This document shows positions 20,350-31,590 of a DNA stretch of 64,000 nucleotides, in pieces. Each line of letters begins with the position of its first letter. The stretch's first letter is position 1. The notes beneath the pieces were generated by a model. That model did no database searches, was not told the origin of the DNA, and saw only the letters and a list, made by a program, of their open reading frames with translations. The position numbers and the translations under genes were made by a program. Source of the stretch: Azolla caroliniana. Lineage: Eukaryota > Polypodiophyta. The DNA lies in NCBI GenBank assembly GCA_043228905.1, contig JBHGNT010000010.1, positions 6,696,001 to 6,760,000 of the forward strand, written 5' to 3'.

Positions 20350-22802
20350 CCACCGATAGCTGGATGTTGTACATGGAGGTGGATCGGCCCCGTGGGCGTG
20401 GTGGATGAGGCCAGAAGGAGCAGGACCAAAGGCACAGAGAACGTGCCGACAATAGTTCCGAACCCTCCACAAGCAGGGGGAGTCAAGGCGGCGCTAGAGG
20501 CCGGCAAGCAAAGGGCGACACAGAATGCTCGTATTGTGGTAAAAAGGGACACAAAGAAAGTGAGTGTTGGAAGAACCACGCCGATTCGGACAGATCCGGA
20601 TCCGGCAAGGCCGGCAGAGAGAACCGGCAATACTCGCACTATGCAGAAGGATCGGGAGGATCCAAAACCGGAAAAGCTGGTGCCAGTAAAGGGCCAACCT
20701 TGGTGATGAAACATGAGGCTAACTCGATGAAGAAGACCACTTCCAAATCAGAGGAAGTGTGGTACGTTGATTCCGGTGCGTCGAATCACATGACGAGCCA
20801 CAAAGAGTGGTTCTCTTTCTTGGAGAAACCGGAACAATCGGGAGTCGTCGAAACCAAAGACGACACTACTCACCCAATCGTGCATGTCAGAGAAGTCCCT
20901 TTGAGCCACGTCGGACAGAGGGGGAAGCTGATGAACGTATTACATGTTCCGACTATCACGAAGAACCTGGTGTCAGTCGGCCAGATCGTTGACCAGGGGA
21001 TGCAGGTGCGGTTTACGCACCTTGGGTGCTTCATCAAGGAAGAGGGTCAAATTATTGCGCAAGGGCGCAGAGACGGGAGGATGTTCATCCTCGACACCAA
21101 TGATGTCGGCACCACTTTTTTCGCCAAAGGAAAGAAGATTGAATCGGACATCGATCTTTGGCACAAGCGGATCGGCCACGTCAATTATCGGAGGCTTCAA
21201 GACTTGCAAACGAAACAAGTTGTTTTCGACTTGCCGAAATTTAGTGGCCGGAAGGCCGAAATTTGTGAAGCCTGCCAACTTGGGAAGCAACACTGGCTTC
21301 CATTCCCCATCGGTTGAAACCGAAGCCATAACAAGCTCGACTTAATCCATTCGGATGTATGGGAACCGACACAAAACATTAGTCTTGGTAGGTGTCGATA
21401 CTTCGTCTCCTTCATTGACGACTACAACCAGCACACATGGATCTACCTCATTGAGCGAAGGAGCGAAGTCTTCGAGTGTTTCCGGAACCTGCAAAGCGTG
21501 GTTGAATGCGAAGTCTTCGAGTGCCTGCGGTCGTATGGTGGAAAAGTATATTTTTCCAGCCAATTCAACAATTATTTGCAGCAAAAAGGAATTCGGAGAG
21601 AGTTAAGCTGCAGATACATACCGGAGCAAAACGGTGTGGCCAAAAGGAAGAAACGGTCTATTGTTGACGCGGCAAGGGCAATGCTGGAGGAGAAAAGCAT
21701 GCCCCATTTCTATTGGGTCGAGGCGGTCCGGACGACCATCTACATCCAAAACCCGATCGGTGACAAGGTGTCAGCACACGAGCTATATTTCGAGCGCAAG
21801 CCGAATTTGCGACACCTTCAGATATTCGGTAGCATAGCATATGTGCATGTACCGGATGAAAAGTGAAGGAAGTTGGATGCAAAGTCGGAGAAGTGCATCC
21901 TAGTCGGTTACTCGCATGCGCAAAAGGGGTGTAAGTGCTATAACCCCTGGACTAAGGAGGTCTGAGTAAGCCGGGATGTTGAGTTTGATGAGACGGCATC
22001 ATGGTATACCTTACCGGCTCCGACTTTCAACCCTGACCCGATACCGGAGGATGAGGCTAGTGAGCCTGAACTGGTCCTATTAGAAGACGAAGGGTTCGAG
22101 AATCGAGATCAAAGTACGGAATCGTTTCGGTTGAGCGGGCCAAACGAGCAACTGGGTCTCACAGATTAGCCGGATGATGAACCAGCGAGTAGTGGAGACT
22201 CTGTCGTGCTCTCCCCGTACAAGGAACCGAGGAGACGGTTCACACGCAAGGAGAAGGGGAAGAGGAAGATGTCGGAGCATGAGACTGGCAATGGTGAGTG
22301 GGATCGGAGCAGATCCGACGCCGAAAAAGAAGAAGGCGGATCTTCGGCAACGAAGACCGAACCGGCCAAGAAGGGCAACAAACTGGGCAACGATCAGTTA
22401 CGCCAGTCTTCCTGCCAGAAGAACCCCGTGAAGTGGTACAGGTACAATGAGTACATGGCGCATCACTATGCGTACATGACCAAGGTGGCAGAAGTGCGTG
22501 AGCCGGAGAGCTACGGAGAAGCGGCAAAGGATGCAAATTGGCGTGCCGCTATGGAGGAAGAAATGCGGGCACTTGATGCCAACGACACATGGGACCTAGT
22601 TGACCCTCCCGACACTGTACACCGATCAGATGTAAGTGGATGTACAATGTAAAGTACAATGTTGACGGTTCGGTTAACAGGTACAACGCCCGGTGCCAGA
22701 GCACAAGACCGGCAATGGTGAGTGGGATCGGAGCGGATCCGATGCCGAAAAAGAAGAAGGCAAATCTTCGGCAATGAAGACCAAACTGGCCAAGGTGGGC
22801 AA
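20350..22802 (+). pseudogene. C1 gag C-terminus, protease, integrase and truncated RT
   Basis: Resumes exactly where C1 gag stopped at 3032. Knuckle CSYCGKKGHKESEC, protease VWYVDSGASNHMTSH, pre-integrase and zinc finger (CEACQLGKQHWLPF), and a decayed integrase core with a short internal deletion near 21500 are visible. RT begins (WDLVDPP) but breaks off near 22690. There follows a second copy of a linker segment (22699-22802, matching 22275-22378) fused directly to the middle of the 3' LTR. RT, RNase H, the extension and the polypurine tract are therefore missing. The TAG at the start of the linker (TD-stop-PDDEPAS) is shared with C2. Confidence 0.88.
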
Positions 22803-23071
22803 GTGAGCTGGTGAACTGGGGAGCCGGTTAGCCGGATCAAGCAGTAACCGGAAACCTGGTAGCAGCCTAGACTACTAGGTAGTTAATGTCTCGTAGTTAG
22901 TGTCAGACGCTCGTGTGAGCATTGAAGTACACTGTATTTTTGTCAATCCTCTTAGGACTTGTATAAATAGTGATGTTGAGCACGTTGTAGATATAGAGAA
23001 CAATTATTGTTTTGTAATAGATTTTTAACGTTCTGCTCATTCTCTGTCTCTCCCGCGTACACTCTGTGTGT

Positions 23072-23108
<37 letters not shown>

Positions 23109-23160
23109 TTGTTATCCATCTAAACCGGTTGTCTAACGCTTCCGCAGCTTCGTTTTTACA
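22803..23160 (+). repeat. 3' LTR of C1, 5'-truncated
   Basis: Starts at the GTGAGCTGG that lies 82 bases into the 5' LTR and ends TTTTACA; followed by TSD ATTCT (23161-23165). A CT microsatellite inside it (about 23077-23104) is longer than in the 5' copy. Confidence 0.93.
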
Positions 23161-23214
23161 ATTCTCCATTTCTGCAACAAGGGTGAGATATTCTTCTAAG
23201 TTGATGGCGGCCAT
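23161..23214 (-). pseudogene. G0 gag start
   Basis: Minus-strand ATG at 23214 gives MAAINLEEYLTLVAEMEN and, after skipping C1, continues at 1928 with LKSKFASLELENQRLL in the same frame. The alignment to GyA and G4 gag confirms that this is one gene split by C1. Confidence 0.88.
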
Positions 23215-23256
23215 GGTTTCGTGATGTTTATAGAGGAGGATAAAGGAGAGAGAGAT

Positions 23257-23545
23257 AAATTCGGATCAAACTATCAGAACCAAGAGAAAAGATAGAGTGA
23301 CAGAAGAAAGGTATAAAGCGATCACAAGAAGAGAGGAATGAAATAATAAGAGAAGAATGAATGTATTAGATAGAATGAGAATGGATACAAGATAGGTGAT
23401 GAAAGCTTAAGACTGCTATTGATTTGAATTGGTTTGAGAAGAATTGTATGTCCATATTTATAGGTTCCTATAGAATAGCCTAGAGATTTCTATAATGTTC
23501 TAGGATGTTCTAGACCTAGAATATTGTAAGATGTTCTGTTAAGAA
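23257..23545 (-). repeat. G0 5' LTR (truncated) and primer region
   Basis: The LTR starts at 23272 (TATCAG, from TGTCAG) and is lost after about 23545. On the minus strand: TATA (23462-23457), then AATTCAAATCAA beginning 33 bases after the TATA T (23430-23419). The internal primer region 23270-23257 reads TTTGATCCGAATTT, matching that start except for two adjacent bases. This is the diverged counterpart of the GyA/GyB self-priming pair. Partial TTC/GAA repeats lie upstream of the TATA box. Confidence 0.75.
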
Positions 23546-23689
23546 ACAGGTCCCTCCGGATGGGAAGTGAGAAGAACAGTGTTGATGAGCAAACTTGGCC
23601 AAGGCCGATAGGCCGAGGTGTTGCCTTCCTCCTCCCATTCCGTCGTGGTGAGTTCTTCGAGATGTTGCTTCTGCTGACGTGGAACTGTG
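23546..23689. other. Unassigned junction sequence
   Basis: About 145 bp between the broken G0 LTR and the first recognisable codons of C3. I see no gene or repeat I can name; it may be remnant of either element. Confidence 0.4.
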
Positions 23690-25245
23690 ATTAAGGAGAT
23701 CTGTGATGCACTCGGATCCATCAACGTAACGATGGAAGAAAATGAGATGGTCCAGATCTGTCTTGGTGATCTAGCACAACGGTATGGGCCAATACGGAGG
23801 GCAATTTGCACCCGGGAGAAAACACCGTCTTCTTCGACTTACAATCCATGTTGATGGTTGAAAAAAACCATGCGAGTGGGTCGAGCACCACTCAATCGGA
23901 TAGCCGGATGCTGTACACGGAGGCGGATCGACCCCGCGTGGAGGACGAGGTGGGTCGGCATGCAATGGAGGCGGCCGGCAAGAGCAGAACCGAAGGCACA
24001 AAGACGGTGCCGACAACAGTTCTAGACCCTCCACAAGTAGGGGGAGTCAAGCTGGAGTCGAAAACCGACATGGAATGTTGGTATTGTGGCAAGAAAGGCC
24101 ACATAGAGACTAAGTGCTACAAGTAGCGTGCCGATTCGGATAAATTCGGATCTGGCAAGGCCGGACAAGGGAACCAACAAAGCTTGCACTACGCAGAAGG
24201 ATTGAAAGGATCCGGAACTGGGAAGACCGGAAAAGGGACAGGCTTCATGTTGAAGCACAAGGCGACCTCGATGAAGAAGACCCCAGATCAGAGGAAGTAT
24301 GGTATGTTGATTCCGGAGCGTGAAATGACATGACGAGCCATGAAGAGTGGTTCTCATTTTTGGAGAAACCGGAACAACCAGGAAGCGTCGAAACCGGAGA
24401 CGACACCCCTCACTCGATTGTGCATGTCGGAGAAGTGCCTTTAAGCCATGTTGGACAAAAGGGAAAGTTTATGAACATACTACACATTCTGACAATCACA
24501 AAGAACCTGGTGTCGGTTGGACAAATCGTCGACCAGGGAATGCAGATTCGGTTTACGCACCTCGGGTGCTTCATCGAGGAAGAAGGCCAGATAATCGCGT
24601 AAGGGCGCAAAGAAGCAAGGATCTTCATCCTCAACACAAATGATGTATGCACCGCCATGTTTGCCAAAGGATAGAAGATTGAATCCATTCAGATGTATGG
24701 GGACCGGCACAGAACGTTAGTCTTGGCGGGAGTTGGTATTTCGTCTCCTTCATCGATGACTACAGCCGACACATGTGGATCTACCTCATCGAGAAGAAAA
24801 GCGAAGTCTTCGACTGTTTCCAGAACCTTCAAAGCTTAGTCGAAAGGGAAATGGAGATGAAGATAAAGAGGATGCAGTCGGATGGCGGAAAAGAATACTT
24901 TTCCGGCCAATTCAACAATTATCTGCAACAAAAAGGAATTCGGAGAGAATAAAACAGCTGATATACACTGGAACAAAACGGTGTGGCCGAAAGAAAGAAC
25001 CGTCGATTGTTGACACGGTAAGGGCAATGTTGGAGGAGAAGAGCATGCCCAAATTCTACTGGGCTGAGGCGGTCCGGACGACCATCTACATCCAAAACCG
25101 GATCGAGGACAAGGTGTCAGCACATGAGTTGTACTTCGGGCGGAAACCGAATTTGAGACACCTTCGGTTATTCGGTAGCATAGCATATGTGCTTGTACCG
25201 GATGAGAAGCGGAGGAAGCTGGATCCGAAATCGGAGAAATGCATC
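23690..25245 (+). pseudogene. Copia element C3, 5'-truncated: gag, protease, integrase remnants
   Basis: Starts inside gag at IKEICDALGSINVT with no 5' LTR or primer site. A decayed knuckle CWYCGKKGHIETKC, a protease start (VWYVDSG with later damage), the VPLSHVGQKGK block and integrase remnants to RRKLDPKSEKCI follow, with several stops, frameshifts and a deletion around 24680. At 25245 the copia frame ends abruptly and foreign sequence begins. Confidence 0.85.
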
Positions 25246-27540
25246 CGAAATCGGAAAGGTCAATGCAGCCTCCCTCGGCCAACCAATAAGAAGCACAAGG
25301 GGAACCAGGACAACATGGTGGTCCACGGGCAGAAACGGAATTGCAACTCGGCGCAATCAGGCGGTACCACCCACCCACAAGCGAGCCCATCCGTCAAACC
25401 TCCGTGCGAACGCAACAATAATGCACCGGTAGCCTGTGGCTCCGGTGGATAGGCGAACAGATTGCCGGAGCAGTGGGGTATATTGAGGCGGAAGAAAGAG
25501 CGCAAAGCGAACGGTTGCTCGTCACAACCGAACAACTAGAGACGGCCCGGTCCAGAATCCGGTGCCTTGAAAAAGACTTCGATCAGGTCACGGCAGAAAT
25601 GGCCAAAACGGCCTTAACGGCAACACAGATCCAAGCACCGGTGACTCCGGTAAGTGTACAGAATAAAGAAACAGACCAACCTGTACATACTAATAAGACC
25701 CCGGCAACGAAAACCGTTCCAGAGAGAGATGCGGCGCAAGCCCAGGAGCTTGCGGAATTGAGAGATGAACTTGCCGCACAAGAAGCACTAAGGAGCCGTG
25801 AACGGGAATTGAAGACAGCGGCCGAAGCAGAATTAAAGAAGATTGCTGAGAACCTCCGTCGAGCAGAGGAGAGCCTCCGGAAAGGCCATCAAGCGTACGA
25901 CCAGCTAAGTGCTGCAGGAAAAGGACAAGCTGCGGAAGATGGCGGAAACGGAAATTGAACAGCTAAAGGAGGAGGTCCGCCAGCAGAAGGACCGTGAGGA
26001 CCGGGCCCGTCGTCAGATCAACGTACGGCTCAAGCAAAAGACAGATGATTTTGAGCACCTGCACCGGGACTACAAACGGCTTGAAATGGAGCATAAGGAA
26101 CGGATGGCCGAGCTCCAGCAGGAAGTTGATCGGGCCGCGACGGTGCTCGCCGACGAACGAGCGGAAAATACAAGACGGATGGACGAGGCGGAGAAGGTCC
26201 GGATGGAGCTCTAGAGGCAGCAGCAGGAAGAAAGGGAGAGAGCGTCAACGGTATTGCAAAAATTACAAAGCACATATCAAGGGCAATTGATGCATTACAA
26301 GGAGCAAGCAGACGACGATGTCATAATCATCAAGCAATTGAAGGAGGAACGGCAAGTTGTGGAGATCAAATCGCAGATGGGAACGGGCCGGATTCAGTGC
26401 ATCCTCCGGGCATGGCTGAATCAGACAAAACGCTTGATTGACGAAAGCTTCGTAAGATGGTGGACAAAGTGGGCACAAAATACAACGGAACTCCAATTGC
26501 TACGGGCAGACGTGGAAAACCGGCGGAAGGAAGGAGATGATTGTTACACGTTGATGTCCGAGGATTTCATCGCCATATGGGACGAGCTGGCCGAAGACTT
26601 CCAAGTCCTGGCGGATGAACAGCTGGTGCAGGTCCGGCAACTCGTAGCTCAGCTAGACGATGATAGGTTGGACGCTCAAATCCAATTTGAGAGCTACGAG
26701 TGGTCTCGGGTTCGGGAAGAAAAAACACGAGAAGCGGCAACGGTTAACCTTAGTGATGAGGAACCATCGCCGGCCGAGGGCCAGGCCGGAACCAGTCAAC
26801 CAGAGACCACTACGACGGAGGGAGCAACGACGGAAACGCCGGTGTCAGAGCAACAAACGAAGAAGCAGCTGCAGCAGCCACCAACGAACCAGTCGCAACA
26901 GCCATCAACGGAGCAGCAACAACCACAACAACAACAACAACAACCAATTCTAGATGAACCATTGGAGACTCTCGAACAAAGCATTCTGGATATTTTGGAC
27001 GAAGAATAGCAAGGGTCGGATGGGGGATTCGACGTACAAGGTACTGTCCCACGGGCGTGCCATGTGTTACCGGCTGGCAAAGTAGTCCAGAGTGTGAAAC
27101 GGAGGAGTTATTTAATTATTAAGGAATGGTTGTAAGTAAGCTATTAGTGTGGACGAACAGACCGGAATCGGTATGTCGTTCCGGATCCGGACCGATCCCG
27201 AACAGGTGCGGATGGCACCATTTTGTACTACAAACCGGAAACCTATTTAAAGGCCCGGATACAATGTAATGAGCAGCGGATAATTAATGAAGCTTAGTGT
27301 TTTTATCTCTCTGTGTTAATTGCCATTCTGCATTCATTGTTATATCTTACGCGTGTGATTATTAAGGACGATCTTGCTAAGTAACCTAATTAAGTCGGAT
27401 TAATCGTTGAGCCTAATCCTCTTGCCGTAACACCCCTTTGGTGAAGTGTCTTCCGTAGACACCCTGTGATAGGCCATTGTCCGGCCCTAAGAGTTAACAT
27501 GAGAGTCCGATCTCATTCTAGCGTAGTGGGCCGTATGACC
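25246..27540 (+). other. 2.3-kb foreign segment within C3
   Basis: Replaces about 300 bp of C3 pol, from EKCI to just before DDQSDEEPLSSGD. No flanking direct repeat is evident, so it is not a clean transposon insertion. It holds a coiled-coil reading frame (25422-27009) followed by about 500 bp of non-coding sequence. That tail has a TATA-like CTATTTAAAGG near 27243 and T/CT-rich sequence downstream, which looks like part of an LTR. Confidence 0.6.
25422..27009 (+). pseudogene. Unrecognised coiled-coil, Gln-rich protein (broken)
   Basis: Open from 25422 to about 25910 (SLWLRWIGEQIAGAVGYIEA ...), then one base out of frame from about 25910, with one TAG at 26212-26214 (Gln in the likely ancestor), and ending at 27009. 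Two small lesions thus separate it from a frame of about 525 codons. Residues 1-300 are almost continuous Glu/Lys/Arg/Leu heptads, predicting a long coiled coil. A WLNQTKRLIDESFVRWWTKW segment could be a folded helical domain, and the tail is Thr/Gln-rich, ending QSILDILDEE. No enzymatic motif is visible. It could be the gag of an unknown retroelement or a captured host gene; I do not recognise it. Confidence 0.6.
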
Positions 27541-29663
27541 GGTTGAGTTGGGATGACCAGTCGGATGAAGAACCGCTGAGTAGTGGAGACTCTGTCGTGC
27601 TCTCCCTGCGCAAGGAATCGAGGAGAAGGTTCACGCGCAAAGAGAAGGGGAAGAAGAAGATGACGGAATACAATACTGGCAATGACGGGTCGGATCAGAG
27701 CAAATCTGACGCCGGAAAGGAAAAAGGTGGATCTTTAGAAAGGAAGTCCGAACCGGCCAAGAAGGACCTCAAACTGGCTAACGAAAAGTTACGCCGCTCA
27801 ATCCACCAAAAGAACCCCGTCCAGAGTTACATGGCGCATCACTATGTGTACTTGACCAAGGTAGCAGAAGTGCGTGAGCCGGAGAGCTACGTAGAACCAG
27901 CAAAAGAAGCAAATTGGCGTGCTGCTATGGAGGAAGACATGCGGGCACTTGATGCCAACGACACATGGGACTTGGTTGACCCTCCCCGACAGTGTAAACC
28001 GATCGGTTGCAAATGGGTATATAAGGTGAAGTACAATGCCAACGGTTCGGTCAACTGGTACAAGGCCCGGTTAGTGGCAAAGGGATATGCACAGACCCAC
28101 AGAATCAACTACGATGAGACCTTCGCTCCGGTAGCGAAGATGACAACGGTTCGTTTGGTACTGGTTGTTGTTGTGGCAAGGGGATGACATCTTCACCAAA
28201 TGAATGTGAAGAATGTGTTTCTTCAAGGTGACCTTGAAGAACGGATCTATATGATCCAACCCCCCGGTTTTCAATCGGAGATGAACAAGTCAGAAGTATA
28301 AAATGCACGCCCCCCGAGCTTGGAATGCGAAGATCACGCACCGGTTCCGTAAGATGGTGTTTGCAGCCTCAAAGTCTGACTCGTCACTATTCATCCGGAA
28401 AGTTCAAGACGGTCCATTTTGTATCCTGTTATATGTTGATGATTTAGTCATCACCGGACCCGGACTGGATGAAATTAGCAGAGTGAAGTCCTAGTTGTCA
28501 GACGCATTTGAAATGAAGGACCTAAGGGACATTCATTATTTTCTTGGAATCCAGGTGATCCGGAACCCCGATGGCATATTGCTCTCACAAAGACACTATG
28601 TGTTGAATATGGTGTACAAGTTCAGCATGATGGAATGCCGACCAATCTCCACACCCCTAGACCGGAATCTGAAGCTACATCTTGACTCCGGCCCGACCTG
28701 CGATGAGAAACGGTTCTGACAAATTGTCGAAAACCTTATATACTTGACGATCACCCGTCCCGACATCAGTTATCTAGTCGGGGTTATCAGCCAGTTTATG
28801 CAAAAGCCGACCGTGGAGCACCTTCAGGGTGTGACAACGTAAGCAGCATACAACTTGCCAAGAAGCCTGTATTCCATGCTCGGACGAAGCACATAGAAGT
28901 GCATTATCACTTTTTTCATGAGCGGGTCTTGAGCGGTAAAGTTGAACTTCATTATGTTCACACGGATCGACAGGTTTCCGACATCTTCACCAAGGCGCTC
29001 TGATCGGACAAGTTTCAACATTTTTCGAAGATGCCGCACTTGAGGGGGAGAACAAGAACAGGAACGAATGGCACCGGATAAGGAGCCGGAGAGGAAGAAA
29101 GAACCAAGGGGGGAGATGAGCAGATAAAGGAAGCCGATCCGACCGAAGGAGTCGGCACATCCTAACAAGTTGGAGGAAGCGGCAACGGCGGCAGAGTCAA
29201 GAAGGACAAAGCTAACCGGAAGAAGGCCAACACCCGGACATGGTCCGATGTGGTGAAGGGCCTAAAAATGCAAGACAAGTTGGAGACTACCAACACAGAC
29301 AAGAGTGGGAACGAATCGGAGGAAGCCAATTCGGTTCAACAGTTCGATTCGGAAGAGCCAGATCAACTAAAGGCCAAGCGGACAAGAAGGCAGTGGAAGT
29401 CGACACCGACACGAAGGAACCGATGGGTCAACAAGCACCAGAGTCATAGCAGAGAAGGAGTTGAGATGGGCTTGCTGAGCAGACAAGCTGACCAAGGAGG
29501 TCGACATGCATAGAATTGGACAGGTCATGGGAAGCAAAACCGAACCGGACGAGGAGTGCGAGCAAGATGGGAGGATGTTAGAAGGAGCCAGAGGAAAGGA
29601 CCGGCTATTGCAGACACTAACACCACGATCCGACCTCAAGTGGAGCTTGAGGGGGAGTGTTGA
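27541..29663 (+). pseudogene. C3 RT, RNase H and C-terminal extension remnants
   Basis: Linker DDQSDEEPLSSGDSVVLS, then RT from WDLVDPPRQCKPIGCKW to MDVKN-like MNVKNVFLQGD. A deletion at about 28300 removes the KSLYGLKQ block; RT continues with LLYVDDLVITG to LIYLTITRPDISY. A second deletion near 28830 joins PTVEHLQ to the end of RNase H (LAKKPVFHARTKHIEVHYHF). The extension with TRTWSDVVKGL, NSVQQFDSEEPDQLKAK and RRNRWVNKHQSHS runs to PQVELEGEC and the TGA in the LTR. Confidence 0.88.
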
Positions 29664-30104
29664 GCGAGCAAACTCAACCATATCCGGATCAGCTGAACAA
29701 GCGAGAGCCGAATTGGTATCCAGAACCAGGAGCCGGATCGGTATCTGGAACTAGGAGCCGGATCGGAGAGCCGGATTCAAATGTGAACCGGAAGGCTAGT
29801 AGTAGCCTACACTCCTAGACTACTAGGTAGTCAGAGTCCTCGTAGTTAGTGGTAATCGCTCATATGAGCATTGAAGTACATAGTACTTCTGTCAACCCTT
29901 TTGTTGTTTAGCACATTGTATGAGTTGTGAGTTTCATAGAGTGATACAGGGTGTTTTTTTTTTTTAATAAAGTTAATGTTCTGCTCTCTCTGTCTCTCTT
30001 GTGTATGCTAAATATTCTCAAGCTTCCATTGAACCTGTGTTTTTATTCTATGTTGTTGCCTGGCTAAACCAGTTTTGTCAAGCTTCCGCATGCTAACATT
30101 TACA
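29658..30104 (+). repeat. 3' LTR of C3
   Basis: TGTTGAGCGAGCAAACTC to CATTTACA, 447 bp, preceded by the polypurine tract GAGCTTGAGGGGGAG. Dyads GCTCATATGAGC (29858-29869) and AAGTACATAGTACTT (29874-29888) are both perfect. No matching 5' LTR or TSD can be found because C3 is 5'-truncated. Confidence 0.88.
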
Positions 30105-30634
30105 CTGTTATATGATTACAAAGTGGGGTTCTCATTCATGAGGGATGGGGCCACCGCCCGAAATTGATTTGATAGGGAGTGGGCGGGCATTTTCACCCAC
30201 TAAATTCATGGCATTCCTGAATGGATTTGGCGGTGTGGGTCCCTAGTATGGCTTGAGTCGAAAGCCGTTGAACTTTTGTCATAAAATTTTCCCGATGATG
30301 GTGTCAGGTTCGAAAGTAACATTTTCGATGTTGATTATCCAATACGGCCCTACCCACCAAAATCAGAGTTTTCCCGGTATTTTTCCCAAGCGTGTTTGGA
30401 ACATGCACAATAGTGTAGTGAATAAATAACTTCATAGAAGTAGCTACACCTAAAGAGAAGAAGTAGTATCTAAAGAGAAGCTGCTATTTAGTTGACATGT
30501 TGTTGTAGAATCTCATGGATTAAGGAGGTTGCATGAGGTTTCGGGTGCCGATGACGCCGCTACCGATGAGGAGATAGTTGGCAACGTGGCTCAAAGTAAG
30601 TCATACAATCACATCTCCTTCAGATCAGCTTTGG
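30105..30634. other. Non-coding spacer, nothing recognised
   Basis: About 530 bp without an open frame of note, RNA gene or known repeat. Base composition is more balanced than the AT-rich array that follows. Confidence 0.5.
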
Positions 30635-31093
30635 GCAAGTAGATCAAGCATGTTGCACAAGTAGATCAAGCATGTTGCTTAGCTAATTAACTACTATACT
30701 TAAGTATGATAATAGCTAATTAGCTACCACTCTTGATACTACTTAGCTAATTAGCTACTACACTATAGATTGACAGTAGCTAATTAGCTACAACTCTTGA
30801 TACTACTTAGCTAATTAGCTAATATACCATAGATAGTCCGTAGCTAATTAGCTACCACTCTTGATACTGCTTAGCTAATTAGCTACGTTGTAGTTAATTA
30901 TCTACTACACTATAGTTTGGCAGTAGCTAATTAGCTACTATACTTAAGTATGGCAGTAACTAATTCACTACACTCCCGATATTGCTTAACTATTTAGCTA
31001 ATATACTATAGATTGGTAGTACCTAATTAGCTACCACACTTTATACTGCTTAGCTAATTAGCTACTACACTATAGAACCACAATAGCTAATTA
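30635..31093. repeat. Palindromic tandem array with TAGCTAATTAGCTA core
   Basis: A 22-bp unit (CAAGTAGATCAAGCATGTTGC) occurs twice, then about a dozen monomers of 31-34 bp each begin with TAGCTAATTAGCTAC or a close variant. Two spacer types alternate, one like ACACTATAGATTGGCAG and one like CACTCTTGATACTGCT, giving a dimer of about 64 bp. The 14-base core is a perfect palindrome. C5 inserted in the last monomer; the array continues at 44575. Confidence 0.85.
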
Positions 31094-31508
31094 TGTTCAG
31101 AGACAAGCTCAACATTTGTGCGTAATACGATGCGTAACCAGTGCGTAGACTGGGTGCATAAAACCGGTACGCAGACCGGTGCGTAGAAAGGCCGTATCGG
31201 TGCGTAGACTGAAAGGCCGTTAATATAAAGATATTCCTCGTAAGGAATAGTTTTGGGAGTAAGTGTCGAGGCTCATTTATGAGCAGTCAAGTACTGTCAG
31301 TACTTGTGTCAGCCATTGTCAGGGCTTGTATAAAAGTGCTCACTGAGCACATCCTATGTACAAATCGAGTATTATTTTTTGAATTAAGTTCTTGTGTTTA
31401 TTCTCTCTCTGTCTCTCCCGTACGTACTGTGCAAACCTAAGCTTTCCATTAAACCTACGTTTTCTGTTGTTCGGTTTCCTATATTGCTTCCGCACGCCAT
31501 TCTTTTCA
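31094..31508 (+). repeat. C5 5' LTR
   Basis: TGTTCAGAGACAAGCTC to TCTTTTCA, 415 bp. U3 has dyads GCTCATTTATGAGC (31271-31284) and CAAGTACTGTCAGTACTTG (31288-31306) ahead of TATA CTTGTATAAAAG (about 31327-31338). Confidence 0.93.
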
Positions 31509-31520
31509 TGGTATCAGAGC
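31509..31520 (+). promoter_or_regulatory. Primer-binding site of C5
   Basis: TGGTATCAGAGC directly after the LTR, initiator-tRNA-Met type. Confidence 0.93.
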
Positions 31521-31590
31521 GCGAGGGTTGAGAACCTCTGCAATCGACTTTGCTTGAAGGAAAAACCAACGACGAAGAACAAGAAAACCG

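Noticed and set aside
25836-27080. Minus-strand frames opposite the coiled-coil region (Cys/Val/Gly-rich)
   Set aside because: Complement of CAA/CAG repeats; low-complexity shadows.
30635-31093. CRISPR-like array
   Set aside because: Repeats are palindromic and regularly spaced, but the spacers fall into two alternating related types and the host is a plant; it is a dimeric tandem repeat.
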